Source: Terriglobia bacterium
GTDB lineage: Bacteria; Acidobacteriota; Terriglobia; Bryobacterales; Bryobacteraceae
DNA: 64,000 nucleotides
Reading direction: 5' to 3'
Assembly (NCBI GenBank): GCA_020073445.1
Contig: JAIQFE010000031.1
Coordinates: 29,590-93,589 of the forward strand
The position numbers and the translations under genes were made by a program. The notes under the pieces are model-generated. The model did not search any database. It saw only the letters and a list, made by a program, of their open reading frames with translations, and was not told the origin of the DNA. Below are positions 27,039 through 37,400 of the stretch, one piece after another (position 1 is the first letter of the stretch; every line of letters begins with the position of its first letter).

Positions 27039-27106
27039 CAGCTTTGCAGAAACTCGTCCTTTAACACCTTCCGCCCGCCGGCCGACGGCGGCTTTGCGCC
27101 GCGTGA

Positions 27107-27454
27107 CTAGTCTAAATCGAGGGCGGCCCTTACACCGTTATCCACTTGGTCAAGGATGCCGGATGGCAACGCACCCAGCCGCTTGGTGAGTTTGCCGCGA
27201 TCCAACGTCGTGATTTGGTGGCACACGGCTAGGCTCGGCTTTGCCAAACCCGCGACGTCCGCGGGAATCGGTACGGCTGTCGGCCCGCGCCCGCCTTGCG
27301 CGGCGGAGGTGGAAACGGGGACCACGATCACGGATCGCCATCCAGCCGCCTGGTTGAATCCATCGTTGGAGACAAGAATCACGGGCCGCCGCCCGCTCTG
27401 TTCCGATCCGGAGCGGGGAACCAGGTCCGCCCAATACACGTCGCCTCGTCTCAT
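27107..27454 (-). CDS. mazF: MazF/PemK-family mRNA interferase toxin
   Basis: 115 residues beginning MRRGDVYWADLVPRSGSEQS and continuing GRRPVILVSND, the hallmark of MazF/PemK toxins, which cut single-stranded RNA at short motifs. The Arg and Thr/Ser of the active site are in this region and in VVPVSTS. The gene overlaps the upstream antitoxin by four bases, giving the normal antitoxin-first arrangement. Confidence 0.9.
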   Translation of the reverse strand: MRRGDVYWADLVPRSGSEQSGRRPVILVSNDGFNQAAGWRSVIVVPVSTSAAQGGRGPTAVPIPADVAGLAKPSLAVCHQITTLDRGKLTKRLGALPSGILDQVDNGVRAALDLD

Positions 27455-27696
27455 CTGCCGCGGAGCAGCTCTTCGACGGCTGCAGCTTCGAGTTCAGGAT
27501 CGAGATCCAAATGTGTGCCGGCCATTTTCGCCGCATATTCCGCGATCGCCCGGCGCGTGGCGGCTTTCTTGCGAGCCCGCAGCCAAACCGAGATCGCTTC
27601 CCTGGCGGCCGCTGTAGCTGGAATGCGCGCGCGTTCGGCTTCGGCGCGCAATTCCTCGTAAGTCCCCTCTGGCAAAGGCAGATGAAAGTTCTTCAT
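27451..27696 (-). CDS. antitoxin of the MazF pair, ribbon-helix-helix-like
   Basis: 81 residues. The N-terminus KNFHLPLPEGTYEELRAEAE and the following helix RIPATAAAREAISVWLRARK look like a ribbon-helix-helix DNA-binding domain; the acidic C-terminus (LDLDPELEAAAVEELL) would wrap the toxin. This is not the AbrB-type MazE of E. coli. The start lies eight bases from a palindrome that probably is its own operator. Confidence 0.8.
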   Translation of the reverse strand: MKNFHLPLPEGTYEELRAEAERARIPATAAAREAISVWLRARKKAATRRAIAEYAAKMAGTHLDLDPELEAAAVEELLRGR

Positions 27697-27703
27697 GCCA
27701 TCA

Positions 27704-27718
27704 TATTATGGCATAATA
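27704..27718. promoter_or_regulatory. palindromic operator of the toxin-antitoxin operon
   Basis: TATTATG-G-CATAATA is a perfect inverted repeat of two seven-base arms around one base, starting eight bases upstream of the antitoxin ATG. The A/T-rich arms contain CATAAT, a -10-like hexamer, so binding would block transcription. Such an operator fits the expected autoregulation by the ribbon-helix-helix antitoxin. Confidence 0.6.
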
Positions 27719-27733
27719 CATGCCACTGGATCG

Positions 27734-27753
27734 GCGACCCTCTAAGGGGTCGC
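27734..27753. other. stem-loop in the 290-base toxin-antitoxin/moxR gap
   Basis: GCGACCC and GGGTCGC form a perfect seven-base stem with a six-base loop. No T-run follows on either side, so it is not a convincing terminator. The rest of the gap up to the moxR start at 27987 shows no gene and no clear promoter. Confidence 0.35.
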
Positions 27754-27986
27754 GCTTCCACACCTCGAGCACTTGATCGCTGGATTTTCAATTCGGCGGT
27801 CCCAACCGACGTTCGCCTGTTTTTCCAGGCTTTTCCTGCACTTGACGCCCCCACATGCTTGCTTCCGCGTCGCACCCTGCTATGACTGAGGATGCTCTGC
27901 CGATAAGTGAATAGGTCCAAGCTTGGGTTCGTTTTGTACTGCGCGTGTCGGACCTTGTTCGTAAAAAAGCGCTAGAGTGAAAAAGC

Positions 27987-28817
27987 ATGATTGTTGAAAT
28001 CGAAGGAGTTGCCTTGCATCTGGCGCATCCGGACGAGCTTACCGTCAACTGGGTCGGGCAGGACGAGGTCATGCGCCAGTTGCTGGCCGCCTGGCTGGTC
28101 ATCGATCCCCAGGATCTTCCCATGAACCCGCGGCTGTTGGGGAAGCCGGGAGTGGGGAAGACCACGCTCGCCTATGCTGCCGCCAAACGGCTGGCCCGCG
28201 AAGTCTTCATCATGCAGGCGACCGTCGATACCCGGCCGGAAGACTTGCTGGTCACCCCGGTGATCGAAGGCGAAGCCAAGTTGCGCTACGTTGCGTCGCC
28301 GCTGGTAACCGCGATGCTGCGCGGAGGCATCGTCATTCTGGACGAAGGCAACCGCATGAGCGAGAAGAGCTGGGCGAGTCTGGCTCCGCTGCTCGACACT
28401 CGCCGTTACGTGGAATCGATCGTCGCGGGGATCAAAATCAAGGCGCATCCGTTGTTCCGTCTGGTGGCGACCATGAATGACGACGCCAGCACTTTCGATC
28501 TTCCGGAATACATCCACTCCCGGCTGCAACCCCAGATCCTGATCGATTTTCCGGAGCGCGATGAGGAACTCGCGATCCTGCACGAGAATCTGCCGTTCGG
28601 GGACAGCCAGATCCTCAGCTACGTCACCGACTTCCTGCAGCGCGCTCACGCCGCCGACGAACGCTACACCGCCCGCGACGGGATTAATATCGCGCGCTTC
28701 GCCATGAAGCTCTCGCATGGCTTCAACGGCACCATACAGGCAAACTTGGACCTGATGCGGACGGCCATCGTGCAGACTCTTGGAGAAGAGGCCCTGCGCT
28801 ATGTCACTCGAAACTGA
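27987..28817 (+). CDS. MoxR-type AAA+ ATPase
   Basis: 276 residues. Walker A is GKPGVGKTT at 52-60 (slightly atypical: G.PGVGKT), Walker B GGIVILDEGNRM at about 113-124, followed by a sensor region LFRLVATMNDD. The spacing matches the MoxR branch of AAA+ ATPases, which act as chaperones or metal-insertion motors on a partner protein, usually a VWA protein encoded next door. Here the partner gene overlaps by 17 bases but shows no VWA domain. The N-terminal 20 residues precede the normal GQ..V motif. Monocistronic start with weak ribosome binding site. Confidence 0.88.
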   Translation: MIVEIEGVALHLAHPDELTVNWVGQDEVMRQLLAAWLVIDPQDLPMNPRLLGKPGVGKTTLAYAAAKRLAREVFIMQATVDTRPEDLLVTPVIEGEAKLRYVASPLVTAMLRGGIVILDEGNRMSEKSWASLAPLLDTRRYVESIVAGIKIKAHPLFRLVATMNDDASTFDLPEYIHSRLQPQILIDFPERDEELAILHENLPFGDSQILSYVTDFLQRAHAADERYTARDGINIARFAMKLSHGFNGTIQANLDLMRTAIVQTLGEEALRYVTRN

Positions 28818-30633
28818 CATCAAGCTCGGAAGCCTGGAGCGCGGGAAGATGCGCTATTTCCCGGTAGTGCCGGGGCGCGTCGAATTCGCCGCCGCGCTGC
28901 GCCGCCTCCTGCTCGCCGAAAAACCGCAGATCGTCGCGGTGGAGCTGCCCGGATTCCTAGAACCCGCCTACAGGCGCGCGCTTCAGCGGCTGCCCGAAAT
29001 GTCGGTCATCCTGTGCATGTCTTCTTCCAAAGAGGGCGACGACGACCGGCCGGTCTACGTTCCCGTCGAACCGGCCGATCCGTTCACCGAAGCCCTGCGC
29101 ACGGCTGAGGAAATCGGGGCCGAGGTTATCTTTCTCGAACCCGATACGCAGGAACGTCCGCACCTGCACGATCAGTGTCCCGACACCTACGCCGTCCAGC
29201 GAATTGGCTTGGAGCGCTACATCGAAAGCTATCGGGTGTGGCCGCAGCAACGTACCGATGAAGTGTCGGCGCACGCCGCCGCCATGGCCTGGAAGTTACA
29301 GGGGGCCAATCCTGATGCACATACGCTCGTAGTGGTTTCCTTGAACTTGCTCGACGCATTGCTGGATGCGATGGAGACCCCGCAGGAAGCGCCTCCGCGC
29401 CGGCTGCTCCGGCCTGAGACCCAGTTGCTCAATCCGCATCCGGAAAGCCTGGCCGAGATCACTATCGAATATCCGTATTTGCAGGAACGCTACGAGTTCT
29501 TCCGGCTGGATCTGGAGGGCGAAGCTCGTCTGGACAAGCCTCGGGTACAGCTCGACCTGCTGCGCGAGGCAGCGGTGAAGTACACCGAATCCACGGGAGA
29601 AAAGCTGACCCACTGGCAGCGGCGGACCATTGGAAGATATACGCGGAATTTGGCTCACATCAGCGGCGATCTGGTCTCGAATGCCTACGATCTGGCCGTC
29701 GCTGCCCGCTCGGTGGTGGACGATAACTACGGCTGGGAAGTGTGGCAGATGGCCAACCGCTACTTGGCGCAGCAGGAAGTGTCTCCACTCGAAACCGTCC
29801 GGCTCACGGCGGGCGAGATCTGGCTCAACACCAAGCGCCTGCGCATCCGTCGGCGCCTCCCGCGTCCCAAGCAGCGCATGAAGCCTGCCGGGCTCAAGCC
29901 CCGCAAGAAAGAAAAATTTCCTGGCGAATGGGCCAAGCAAACTACGGGTGAAGCCATCTGCTCGTATCCGCCCGAGGATCTGGTGATCGAAGACTACGGC
30001 CGGTTCCTCAAGAAGAAGGCCAAGGCACTGCTTTCCGAGGAGCGCGTGCGCGTCGAGCCGTTTACCACCTCGATTCTGGACGGCATCGATATCCGCGAAA
30101 CCATCCGCAACTGGCACCTGCGCAAGATTTTTGTTCGCCAATCCGACCGGCTGGCGGGCGAAGTGGGTTCTGTGGTTGTCGTATTCGATGAGGATCGTGA
30201 CGACCGGTATCAATACCTAACCACCTGGTTGGGCGAGCATCAGAACGAATCGGATATGGCGTTTTATTCCACCTACCCGTTCGACAACATCGTGGGTCCC
30301 GGGATCGGCCGCGCGGAGTACGGCGGGCTGCTGATGACGCTGCCACCGCGACGGCTATTCGACGTGTGGTCGGACACCGATTACGACTTCGCCGAGTCGA
30401 AGCCTGAACGGCTATTGCTGGCCGCGCTGGATTATTCGACCGAGCGCTTTGTCGTTTACGTGGCGCCCAAGCCGCCGCGTTCCGTGTTTCGCTCGATCGC
30501 CTCGCATCTGAATCGCAAGATTCTGTACGTGCCGATCGGCCAGCTCTCGCCGACCAAGCTCAAGAAATTGCGCGTGGTGCACGTGCTCGACAGCTACGAG
30601 CGTCGCGAAGAAGCGAAAGACTATCTGTGGTAA
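28801..30633 (+). CDS. large protein of unknown function coupled to the MoxR ATPase
   Basis: 610 residues, cytoplasmic, no signal or membrane segment. The first 130 residues (GRVEFAAALRRLLLAEKPQI, VAVELPGFLEPAYRRAL, VILCMSSS) look like a Rossmann-type region similar in style to TraB/ChaN-like or DUF5682-like proteins that accompany MoxR genes. The middle (about 220-400) is helical and basic with a Lys/Arg/Pro-rich linker near 355-385. The C-terminal part (SVVVVFDEDRDD, LLLAALDYSTERFVVYVA) is again alpha/beta. I do not recognise the family with certainty. The ATG at 28801 gives a 17-base overlap with the ATPase gene, so the two are surely translated together. Confidence 0.7.
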   Translation: MSLETDIKLGSLERGKMRYFPVVPGRVEFAAALRRLLLAEKPQIVAVELPGFLEPAYRRALQRLPEMSVILCMSSSKEGDDDRPVYVPVEPADPFTEALRTAEEIGAEVIFLEPDTQERPHLHDQCPDTYAVQRIGLERYIESYRVWPQQRTDEVSAHAAAMAWKLQGANPDAHTLVVVSLNLLDALLDAMETPQEAPPRRLLRPETQLLNPHPESLAEITIEYPYLQERYEFFRLDLEGEARLDKPRVQLDLLREAAVKYTESTGEKLTHWQRRTIGRYTRNLAHISGDLVSNAYDLAVAARSVVDDNYGWEVWQMANRYLAQQEVSPLETVRLTAGEIWLNTKRLRIRRRLPRPKQRMKPAGLKPRKKEKFPGEWAKQTTGEAICSYPPEDLVIEDYGRFLKKKAKALLSEERVRVEPFTTSILDGIDIRETIRNWHLRKIFVRQSDRLAGEVGSVVVVFDEDRDDRYQYLTTWLGEHQNESDMAFYSTYPFDNIVGPGIGRAEYGGLLMTLPPRRLFDVWSDTDYDFAESKPERLLLAALDYSTERFVVYVAPKPPRSVFRSIASHLNRKILYVPIGQLSPTKLKKLRVVHVLDSYERREEAKDYLW

Positions 30634-30637
30634 AGAT

Positions 30638-30664
30638 GGGACCGGCGATAAGATTGCCGGTCCC
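30638..30664. terminator. bidirectional terminator-like hairpin
   Basis: GGGACCGGC (30638-30646) pairs perfectly with GCCGGTCCC (30656-30664) around a nine-base loop; TTTT follows a few bases later on the plus strand. It lies exactly between two convergent genes. Confidence 0.7.
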
Positions 30665-30672
30665 TCTCAGTT

Positions 30673-33600
30673 TTAGAACGTGAACCTGCCCACCAGAGTT
30701 CCTTGACGGGAACTGGGCGTTCCAGTCGTTGTTGTTGCCGCGACGGCCGCCGTGTTGATGAATCCGAAGCCGGCCGAAGTGGCCGAGCCCGTGGCGCAGG
30801 GACCGCCGACGCAGGTTTGCGTCTGCTTGGCGTTGGTCGACGACGGGGCAGGCATTTGCGCCCGGTTGAGCGCGTTGCTGAACTCGATCCTCAGATTGAA
30901 GTCCATTTTCTCCCGGATCCGGAAGATCCGGCCCACGGCAAAGGTTTCGTTGGGACGACGCTGCTGCCGGTAGTCAGAGTAGTAGGCAGCTGAAGTACTG
31001 AACTGGCCCACGGCGGGATCCGCCCAGGCGTTCGGGTTCAACACGAAGTTCTTGGCCGGATCGAAACAGTGACAGTTCAGATCCTGCGTGAACAGCGGTT
31101 GCCCAGCGACTCGGTTTGCGAACGTGCCGCGGAACAGGTACGTCGCCAGATTGCTCTGCGCCGCGGGAGCCTGGAGCGGAAGCCCGCTGGCGTATGCCAA
31201 CAGGGAATTCAGCGACCAATCCCGCGCAACCCAGGACAAGGCCTTCATCGCCATGCCGTCTCCGAATTTCTTGCCGGGCACCGTGTAATTGATCGCGACA
31301 TTGAAGGAAAGAGGCTGGTCAAATTGCGCCAGGTACTTGTTCTGGTTGCGATTGAAAACATCGTTCACTGGGGCGCCACCCGAGGTGCCGTTGGCTCCCA
31401 CCACTGGATTACTGGTAGCTCCCAGCGCGAACTGTTTCTGCCATGTGAATACGCTGCTGAGCGTGAGGCCATGGGACAGGCGCTTGATGGCCTTGGTTTG
31501 GAGCGAATCGTACCAGGTCTTGCCCAGGGGCGACCACAGCGAGGAGATGCTGCTGAATTGCGGGAAGGGCCGCAGCGACTGCGCCACCGTGGCCGTTGTC
31601 GGGAAGCCCGCGTACGGCAGTTTGTTCTGGAATCTACCCGCGGCCACCGAACCGATCGTAGCCCTCAGGATGGCTTGATCCGCGGTGCTGTTGATATTCA
31701 GGCCCGCGGCGGCGATCACGTCCGGAGTCAGCGCGTTGACGTCGATCAATTGAGACGAATACCACCACACGCCGCGATTGGCGACGTAACTGGCTTCCAG
31801 TACCAGATTGTTCGAAATCTCGCGCTGGATGCCGATGCTCCACTGCATCATTCTGGGTGGACGCCCTGCGTTCTGGTCGTACCAGACGGCGGGTGCTTGC
31901 TTCGTGGCATAGCCGGTCTGCGGATATTGCGCCGGATTGAAGTTAGGGAATGGCGGCGGTGCGCCAACTCCGTTTTGCAGATTCACGACTGGATCGCCGA
32001 AGGTGGGCGAGAGAGCGGGCTGCAGTAGGGTCAACGCACCTTGCGTCGCACCATTGGCATCGCCCGTGCCGGAGTACACGATGCCCCAACCGCCGCGGAT
32101 CACCGTCTTGGGAGTGAGCTGGTACGCTACGCCCAGCCGTGGACCGATGGCATAGGGATAGTTGTTGGCGAAGCTACAGTTGCATTTCCCCGGCCCACTG
32201 CCTTCGAACTGAACAGCTCCGAGGTGACCGCCAGCCGCCACGTTCGGCACCAGCGGTGCGAACTGAGCCAGCTTTCCGTACTGCTCCTTTAGATAAGTGC
32301 TGTAATCCCACCGCAGGCCGTAATCCACGGTCAGCTTTCGCGTGACCTTCCAGGTGTCCTGGATGAACAAACCCATCGCGTGTTTTCCGAGACGGATATT
32401 GTTGGTGGGTGCAATCGAAACCGAATCGACGTCTCCCAACAAGAAGCTGGCGTAGGGGAATCCGATGTTACTTCCGTTCACGGTCGTGGTCTGCAGATAG
32501 GGGAGTCCCGTTTCTATGCTGCTGAATGCATAAGCGCCCGCAGTGTTGTTGTAGAGTGTCGAGGCGTTGCTGTCGATGCGCAACTCACCGCCGATTTTGT
32601 AGGTATGGTTATCTTTCACCCAGGTCAGACTGGTATTCGCCGTAGGCTTCTCATAGATCAGCGGGTGCCGGTTGGAGCCGGGACCCATATTCTTCATTCC
32701 GCCCTGGGTTGGAGTGGTCAGACCGGAAAATGCGGGGAAAAGGCGGTTGACCGTGGCGCCCTTTAATCCCAGCTGTTGAAGAGGATTGTAATCCAGGACG
32801 GGAGCATCATCCGTGAAATTATTATCCTGATAGCCGATTCCTGCGTGAAACAGCAGCGTCGGGGTTACCGTGTAGTCGTAATTCAAGCGCTGGACATGGG
32901 CGTGGATAAAGGTACCGATCGCTGCGGTGATCGGAAGAGGCAGGCCGTCGGAGGCTCCAAACGTTTGCGAATACTGGCTTTCGGTCCTGGTTTGCTGCCA
33001 TAGATACGATAGCTTGGCCTTGGAGCCCAGGGAATGGTCCATCTTGATGGTCGGGATATCCGTCACGCGCTGGCTGATGTACGGAAGGATCGCGTTATTG
33101 ATCAGGCCGGGCCGGTTGGTGGCCGGAATCAACGCCTGGATCTTCTGCGCCACTGGATCCAGATAGGCTGCAGTCTGTGGAATCTGATTGCCCGGGAATA
33201 AAGTGCGCACGCGCTGGCCCGCGGCCGTGGTTTGCGTGCTGAAAGGATCATAGACTCCGTTCTCCACGATTGTGTTTCCGAGCACATCTGTCCCCAGGGA
33301 CTTGCCGGTCAGCGCCGGGGCGAAATTTCCTGCCCGATAAGCTGCGACAGGAAGCGTAATGGTCTGGTTGTTGACGCCGATCTTTTCGCGGAACTGCTCA
33401 AAATTGAAGAAGAAAAAAGTCTTGTCGTGACCGTTATACACCTTGGGAATGTAGACAGGACCGCCCACCGTGAATCCGTAGTCGTTCCGCCGGGCGAGCG
33501 GCTTGGTGTTGACCCAGGGCGTATTCGCGTTGAAGGCTTCGTTTACAAAATAGTCGTAGGCGCTCCCGTGAATCTGGTTGGTGCCGGATTTCATGGTGTA

Positions 33601-34347
33601 GTTAAAGAACCCGCCGCCGACCTGGCCGTACTCGGCCGCAAAGTTGCTGGTCTGGATCGTGACTTCCTGAATGGCGTCGATGCTCGGCTGCACCTGCGCC
33701 TGCGTGGCGGGCACCTGGCCGTTGCTGGCATCCTGCCCTTCGATGCGGTAGGACGCAGTGTTGCCCGGCGCGCCGTTGATTCGCACGTTTGAGTTCGGCT
33801 GAACGTAGGAGCCTGGAAGCAAGAACGCAGCCGCTTGCGGGTTGCGGATCCCCGAGCTTCCGGCGAAACTTTGCCCGATGCCTAAGATCGGCAAGTTGTC
33901 CATCTGTGCGGACGATACGTTGTGGCTGAGTTCGCCGCTTTCCGTTTTGAGCAGCGTGGTCTCAGCCGATACGGTGACAGCCTCGGTAGCCGATCCCACC
34001 TCTAAGGAAACGTCCTGCCGCAGTACCTGGGCTACCTGGAGCACAATATTCTGCCGCACATATTTCTTGAACCCCGACACGGCGACGTTCAGCTCGTAGC
34101 TGCCTACGGGCAACTGCGAAAGGGTGTAGTTGCCGGTGGCCGTGCTGGCCGTCTGATACACAGCTCCCGTTTGAGTATTCTTGGCCTCAATCGGAGCATT
34201 GGCGACTACCGCGCCCGCCGGGTCGGAAATGGTGCCGGTGATGGTGGCGCGATCGCCCTGAGCGAAAGCGGTAGAGCAAAAACCGAACGCCACCGCCGCT
34301 AGAAAAATACGCAGAGTTAAACACGCAGAAACACGTTGCATGCGCAC
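30673..34347 (-). CDS. Oar-like TonB-dependent outer-membrane receptor
   Basis: 1224 residues. A signal peptide (to STAFAQ) is followed by a carboxypeptidase-regulatory-like beta domain (ATITGTISDPAGAVVANAPI to about residue 115), then a plug-like region (EAVTVSAE, NVRINGAPGNTASYRIEGQD) and a long barrel ending in aromatic F (TLVGRFTF). This build is that of the very abundant Acidobacterial Oar-like transporters, probably for large carbon compounds. The GTG at 34347 has AAGGGGG seven bases upstream; the ATG two codons later has worse spacing. No TonB box or neighbour tells the substrate. Confidence 0.88.
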   Translation of the reverse strand: MRMQRVSACLTLRIFLAAVAFGFCSTAFAQGDRATITGTISDPAGAVVANAPIEAKNTQTGAVYQTASTATGNYTLSQLPVGSYELNVAVSGFKKYVRQNIVLQVAQVLRQDVSLEVGSATEAVTVSAETTLLKTESGELSHNVSSAQMDNLPILGIGQSFAGSSGIRNPQAAAFLLPGSYVQPNSNVRINGAPGNTASYRIEGQDASNGQVPATQAQVQPSIDAIQEVTIQTSNFAAEYGQVGGGFFNYTMKSGTNQIHGSAYDYFVNEAFNANTPWVNTKPLARRNDYGFTVGGPVYIPKVYNGHDKTFFFFNFEQFREKIGVNNQTITLPVAAYRAGNFAPALTGKSLGTDVLGNTIVENGVYDPFSTQTTAAGQRVRTLFPGNQIPQTAAYLDPVAQKIQALIPATNRPGLINNAILPYISQRVTDIPTIKMDHSLGSKAKLSYLWQQTRTESQYSQTFGASDGLPLPITAAIGTFIHAHVQRLNYDYTVTPTLLFHAGIGYQDNNFTDDAPVLDYNPLQQLGLKGATVNRLFPAFSGLTTPTQGGMKNMGPGSNRHPLIYEKPTANTSLTWVKDNHTYKIGGELRIDSNASTLYNNTAGAYAFSSIETGLPYLQTTTVNGSNIGFPYASFLLGDVDSVSIAPTNNIRLGKHAMGLFIQDTWKVTRKLTVDYGLRWDYSTYLKEQYGKLAQFAPLVPNVAAGGHLGAVQFEGSGPGKCNCSFANNYPYAIGPRLGVAYQLTPKTVIRGGWGIVYSGTGDANGATQGALTLLQPALSPTFGDPVVNLQNGVGAPPPFPNFNPAQYPQTGYATKQAPAVWYDQNAGRPPRMMQWSIGIQREISNNLVLEASYVANRGVWWYSSQLIDVNALTPDVIAAAGLNINSTADQAILRATIGSVAAGRFQNKLPYAGFPTTATVAQSLRPFPQFSSISSLWSPLGKTWYDSLQTKAIKRLSHGLTLSSVFTWQKQFALGATSNPVVGANGTSGGAPVNDVFNRNQNKYLAQFDQPLSFNVAINYTVPGKKFGDGMAMKALSWVARDWSLNSLLAYASGLPLQAPAAQSNLATYLFRGTFANRVAGQPLFTQDLNCHCFDPAKNFVLNPNAWADPAVGQFSTSAAYYSDYRQQRRPNETFAVGRIFRIREKMDFNLRIEFSNALNRAQMPAPSSTNAKQTQTCVGGPCATGSATSAGFGFINTAAVAATTTTGTPSSRQGTLVGRFTF

Positions 34348-34482
34348 GGAACGACCCCCTTTTGGCTTGTGTCGGGCGCCCCACTTTGGACAGCGAACCG
34401 GGCTGCCACAAACACATTAAGGAATGTTAGTTCCGGAAGAGATTGATTGTCAAGAAAATAGTAACTTTCCGTTCGCCGAGCG

Positions 34483-37400
34483 CTAAACCGACGCCATGGC
34501 TGCCGTCGGTGACGGTTCCGCACCCTTCGGCGCGTCGTGAGTCACGGGATCGAACCGGACGCTCACCAGTGACGACAATCCCGGCTCCTGCATCGTGACG
34601 CCATACAATGCCTGCGCGGCTTCCATGGTGCGCTTGGCGTGCGTGATCACGATGAACTGCGTTTCCGACGACATCTCCTTGATCAGGCGGGTCAGGCGCT
34701 GGATGTTGGGCTCGTCGAGCGGCGCGTCCACTTCGTCCAGGATGCAGAACGGGCTGGGCGTGTAGCGGAAAATCGCCATCAGCAGAGCCATCGCCGTCAG
34801 CGATTTTTCACCGCCAGAAAGGAGGGCAATGTTCTGTAGCTTCTTTCCCGGAGGCGACGCCATAATGTCGATGCCGCTATCGGCGAGATTGGTCTCGTCG
34901 GTCAGCCGCATCTCACCCTGGCCGCCGCCAAACAGCGTACGGAACATCCCGCGGAAGTTCTCGTTGATCAAGTCGAACGCTTCCTTGAACCGGCGGCGCG
35001 ACTCGATGTCGAGTTCTTGAACTGCCTTCTCGGTGTCGCGGATAGAATCGAGCAGATCCTGACGCTGGGTGTTCAGGAAGTCGTAGCGCTGCTGCGCTTC
35101 CTGGAATTCTTCGAGCGCCTGCGGATTTACAGGACCCAGGGCCTCGATGCGCGCGCGGATTTCCTGCGATCGAGCCTCTACTTCCACTACGCCCGCTTCA
35201 TCGAGCGCGGTCTCTTCGACGGCGGCGAGTTCCGCAGCCGGCATGTTCAGCTCTTTGCGGCTGGTCTCGTCGAGATAGCGCAAATCGCTTTGCTTGCGCA
35301 CCAGTTCCACTTCGATCGCCGAACGGCGCTCCTGAGACGCCTGCGCATCGGTGCGCAGCGCCTTGAGCGCTTCATCCAGTGCGGCCAGCGATGCGCGTCC
35401 CGCAGTCTCCGCCGCTGCCAGGTTTTCGACCCACGCGGCCGCTGACGCCGTTTCGTTGGCCAAGAGTCCGGCTCTCTGATCCAGTTCGATATTGTCGGCG
35501 AGCAGGCGAGCGCGTTCCACGCCCATGCGTTCCAGCTCGCGTTCGAGCTCCTCGCGACGCGCGACCATCTGCAGGATGTGCGCCTCGATTCTTCCCGCGG
35601 CCGTCTTCTCCGCGCGCAGGCGCTCGTCGAGGGCAGCTAATTCCGCCCGCACGTGCGCATGTTCTTCGCCGGCCGAATGGGCGCGAGCCTGCAAGCCCTC
35701 GTATTCGCCGCGCGCAAGCTCCAAAGCTTTTTCCTGATCGAAACGTTCCTGCTCGCGCTGGGCCACGGCTGCCTGGCTCTGTTCGCGCTGCTGGCGGGAC
35801 CGTTGGTCTTCTCTCGTGAGGCGCTCCAGTTCCAGCCGGGCCACCGAAAGCCGCTGGCCGGAACGCGCATATTCCTCGGCTAGCTGGCGTTGCTCATGGT
35901 CGAGCGCCAGCGCGCCCTTTTCCTGCTGTTGTTGCTGCGCGCGCACGTGCTCCAGTTCTTCGGCCAGTTGCGCGGAATTCTTTTCTAGCTCCTCCAGCGT
36001 TCCGGTCAGCGTGTCGGCCTCGCGCTCGCGCGCCTCCACCTGAGATGCGAGCTCTCGCAGCTCGCGCTTCAACGCCAGAGGGCCACCGCTCGACTTGCGG
36101 CCGCCGCTTACGGCGCGGCCGTGATAGCTGACGCCATCCGCAACCAGGAAGTAGTAGTCGGGATGCTGGGCCGCCAAACGCTGGGCTGCCGAGTGATCCT
36201 TGACCAGGAAACATTTGCGGAGGCGGGGGAGATCGCACGCTTGGTTGAGGCGGAGCGCATCGCTCAGGCGCCCGGCGATTTCTGAACTGATCAGAGTGAC
36301 AGGGGGATGCGCCGGAGCGGCGGCGTTATTGACCAGGAACGTCACGCGTCCCTCGGATTCGGCGCGCATCAGTTCTACGCCGCGCTCCGCTTCCATCCAA
36401 TCTGAGACGACCACGTACTCCAATTCCTCATGCAGGAACGTTTCGCACGCCTTTTCCCAGGCTGGATCCGTGACCTCGACGAAATCCGCCAGTACGCCCG
36501 TCGGCTTGAATCCCGAGATTTGCCCGTGCTCGATCGCGGTGAACAGGCGCTTCACGGACTCGGTTGTGTAAGCCCGATGCGAAAGGATTTCTTCCAGCGA
36601 TTCGCGCCGCGCCTTCTGTCGCGATAACGCGGACCTCATTTCTTCCAGCGCCTGGCGCGATACTGCCACTGCAGCCTGACGAGTCTTCAGATCTCCTTCG
36701 ACGCGCTGGCGGCGATCGGCTAGCGATTCCAGTTCCAATTGCTGCGCCGAAAGCTTTGTGGATAGTTCCGCCTTCACCTGATCCAGCCGAGCCAGATCGC
36801 CCGACGCGATCTCTTCTTCCTTGCGGGCGCGCGCCGAATCACGCTCGATCGCGGCCAGATATTCGTCGATCTGCACCACCTGATTGCGCAGCGTCGAAAC
36901 CTCGCCGAGGAGCTGCAGTACGCGCGTGCGGGCAGTTTCAAGCCCGCGCTCGCGCTCCCGCAGCTGGTTTTGTAGAGCATCGCGCTCGGCGGTTTTCTCC
37001 TGTAGCCGCTCGCGCAGGGAAATGCTGTTCGCGTCCAGCTGCGCGATCGTCGCGGCGTGAACATCCAACTCGCCCTGCTGCTGTTGCCGGCGCGTCTCCA
37101 GGTCCTGCGTTTCCGTTTCGTTCGCCGTCAGGCGCTCGCTGATCGCCCCGATCTGCTTGGCTTGCAGCTCCAGCCGGCCGCGCGTCCGTTCGCTTTCGAG
37201 ATTCAGCTCGGCTACGCGAGCCCGCGCCGCGGTCAGCTCGGCTTCCGTGCGATAGCAGGTCTCCTGGAGCCGGGTATGCTCGCCTTCCTTCTCTTGTAAC
37301 TGCTCGGAGATTTGGGTGAATAATCCTTGTGCCTGGCTCAGGTCGAGGGCCATGCGGGCCGCGTCGCCTTCCAGCATGCGGAATCGCCCGGCCACAGCTT

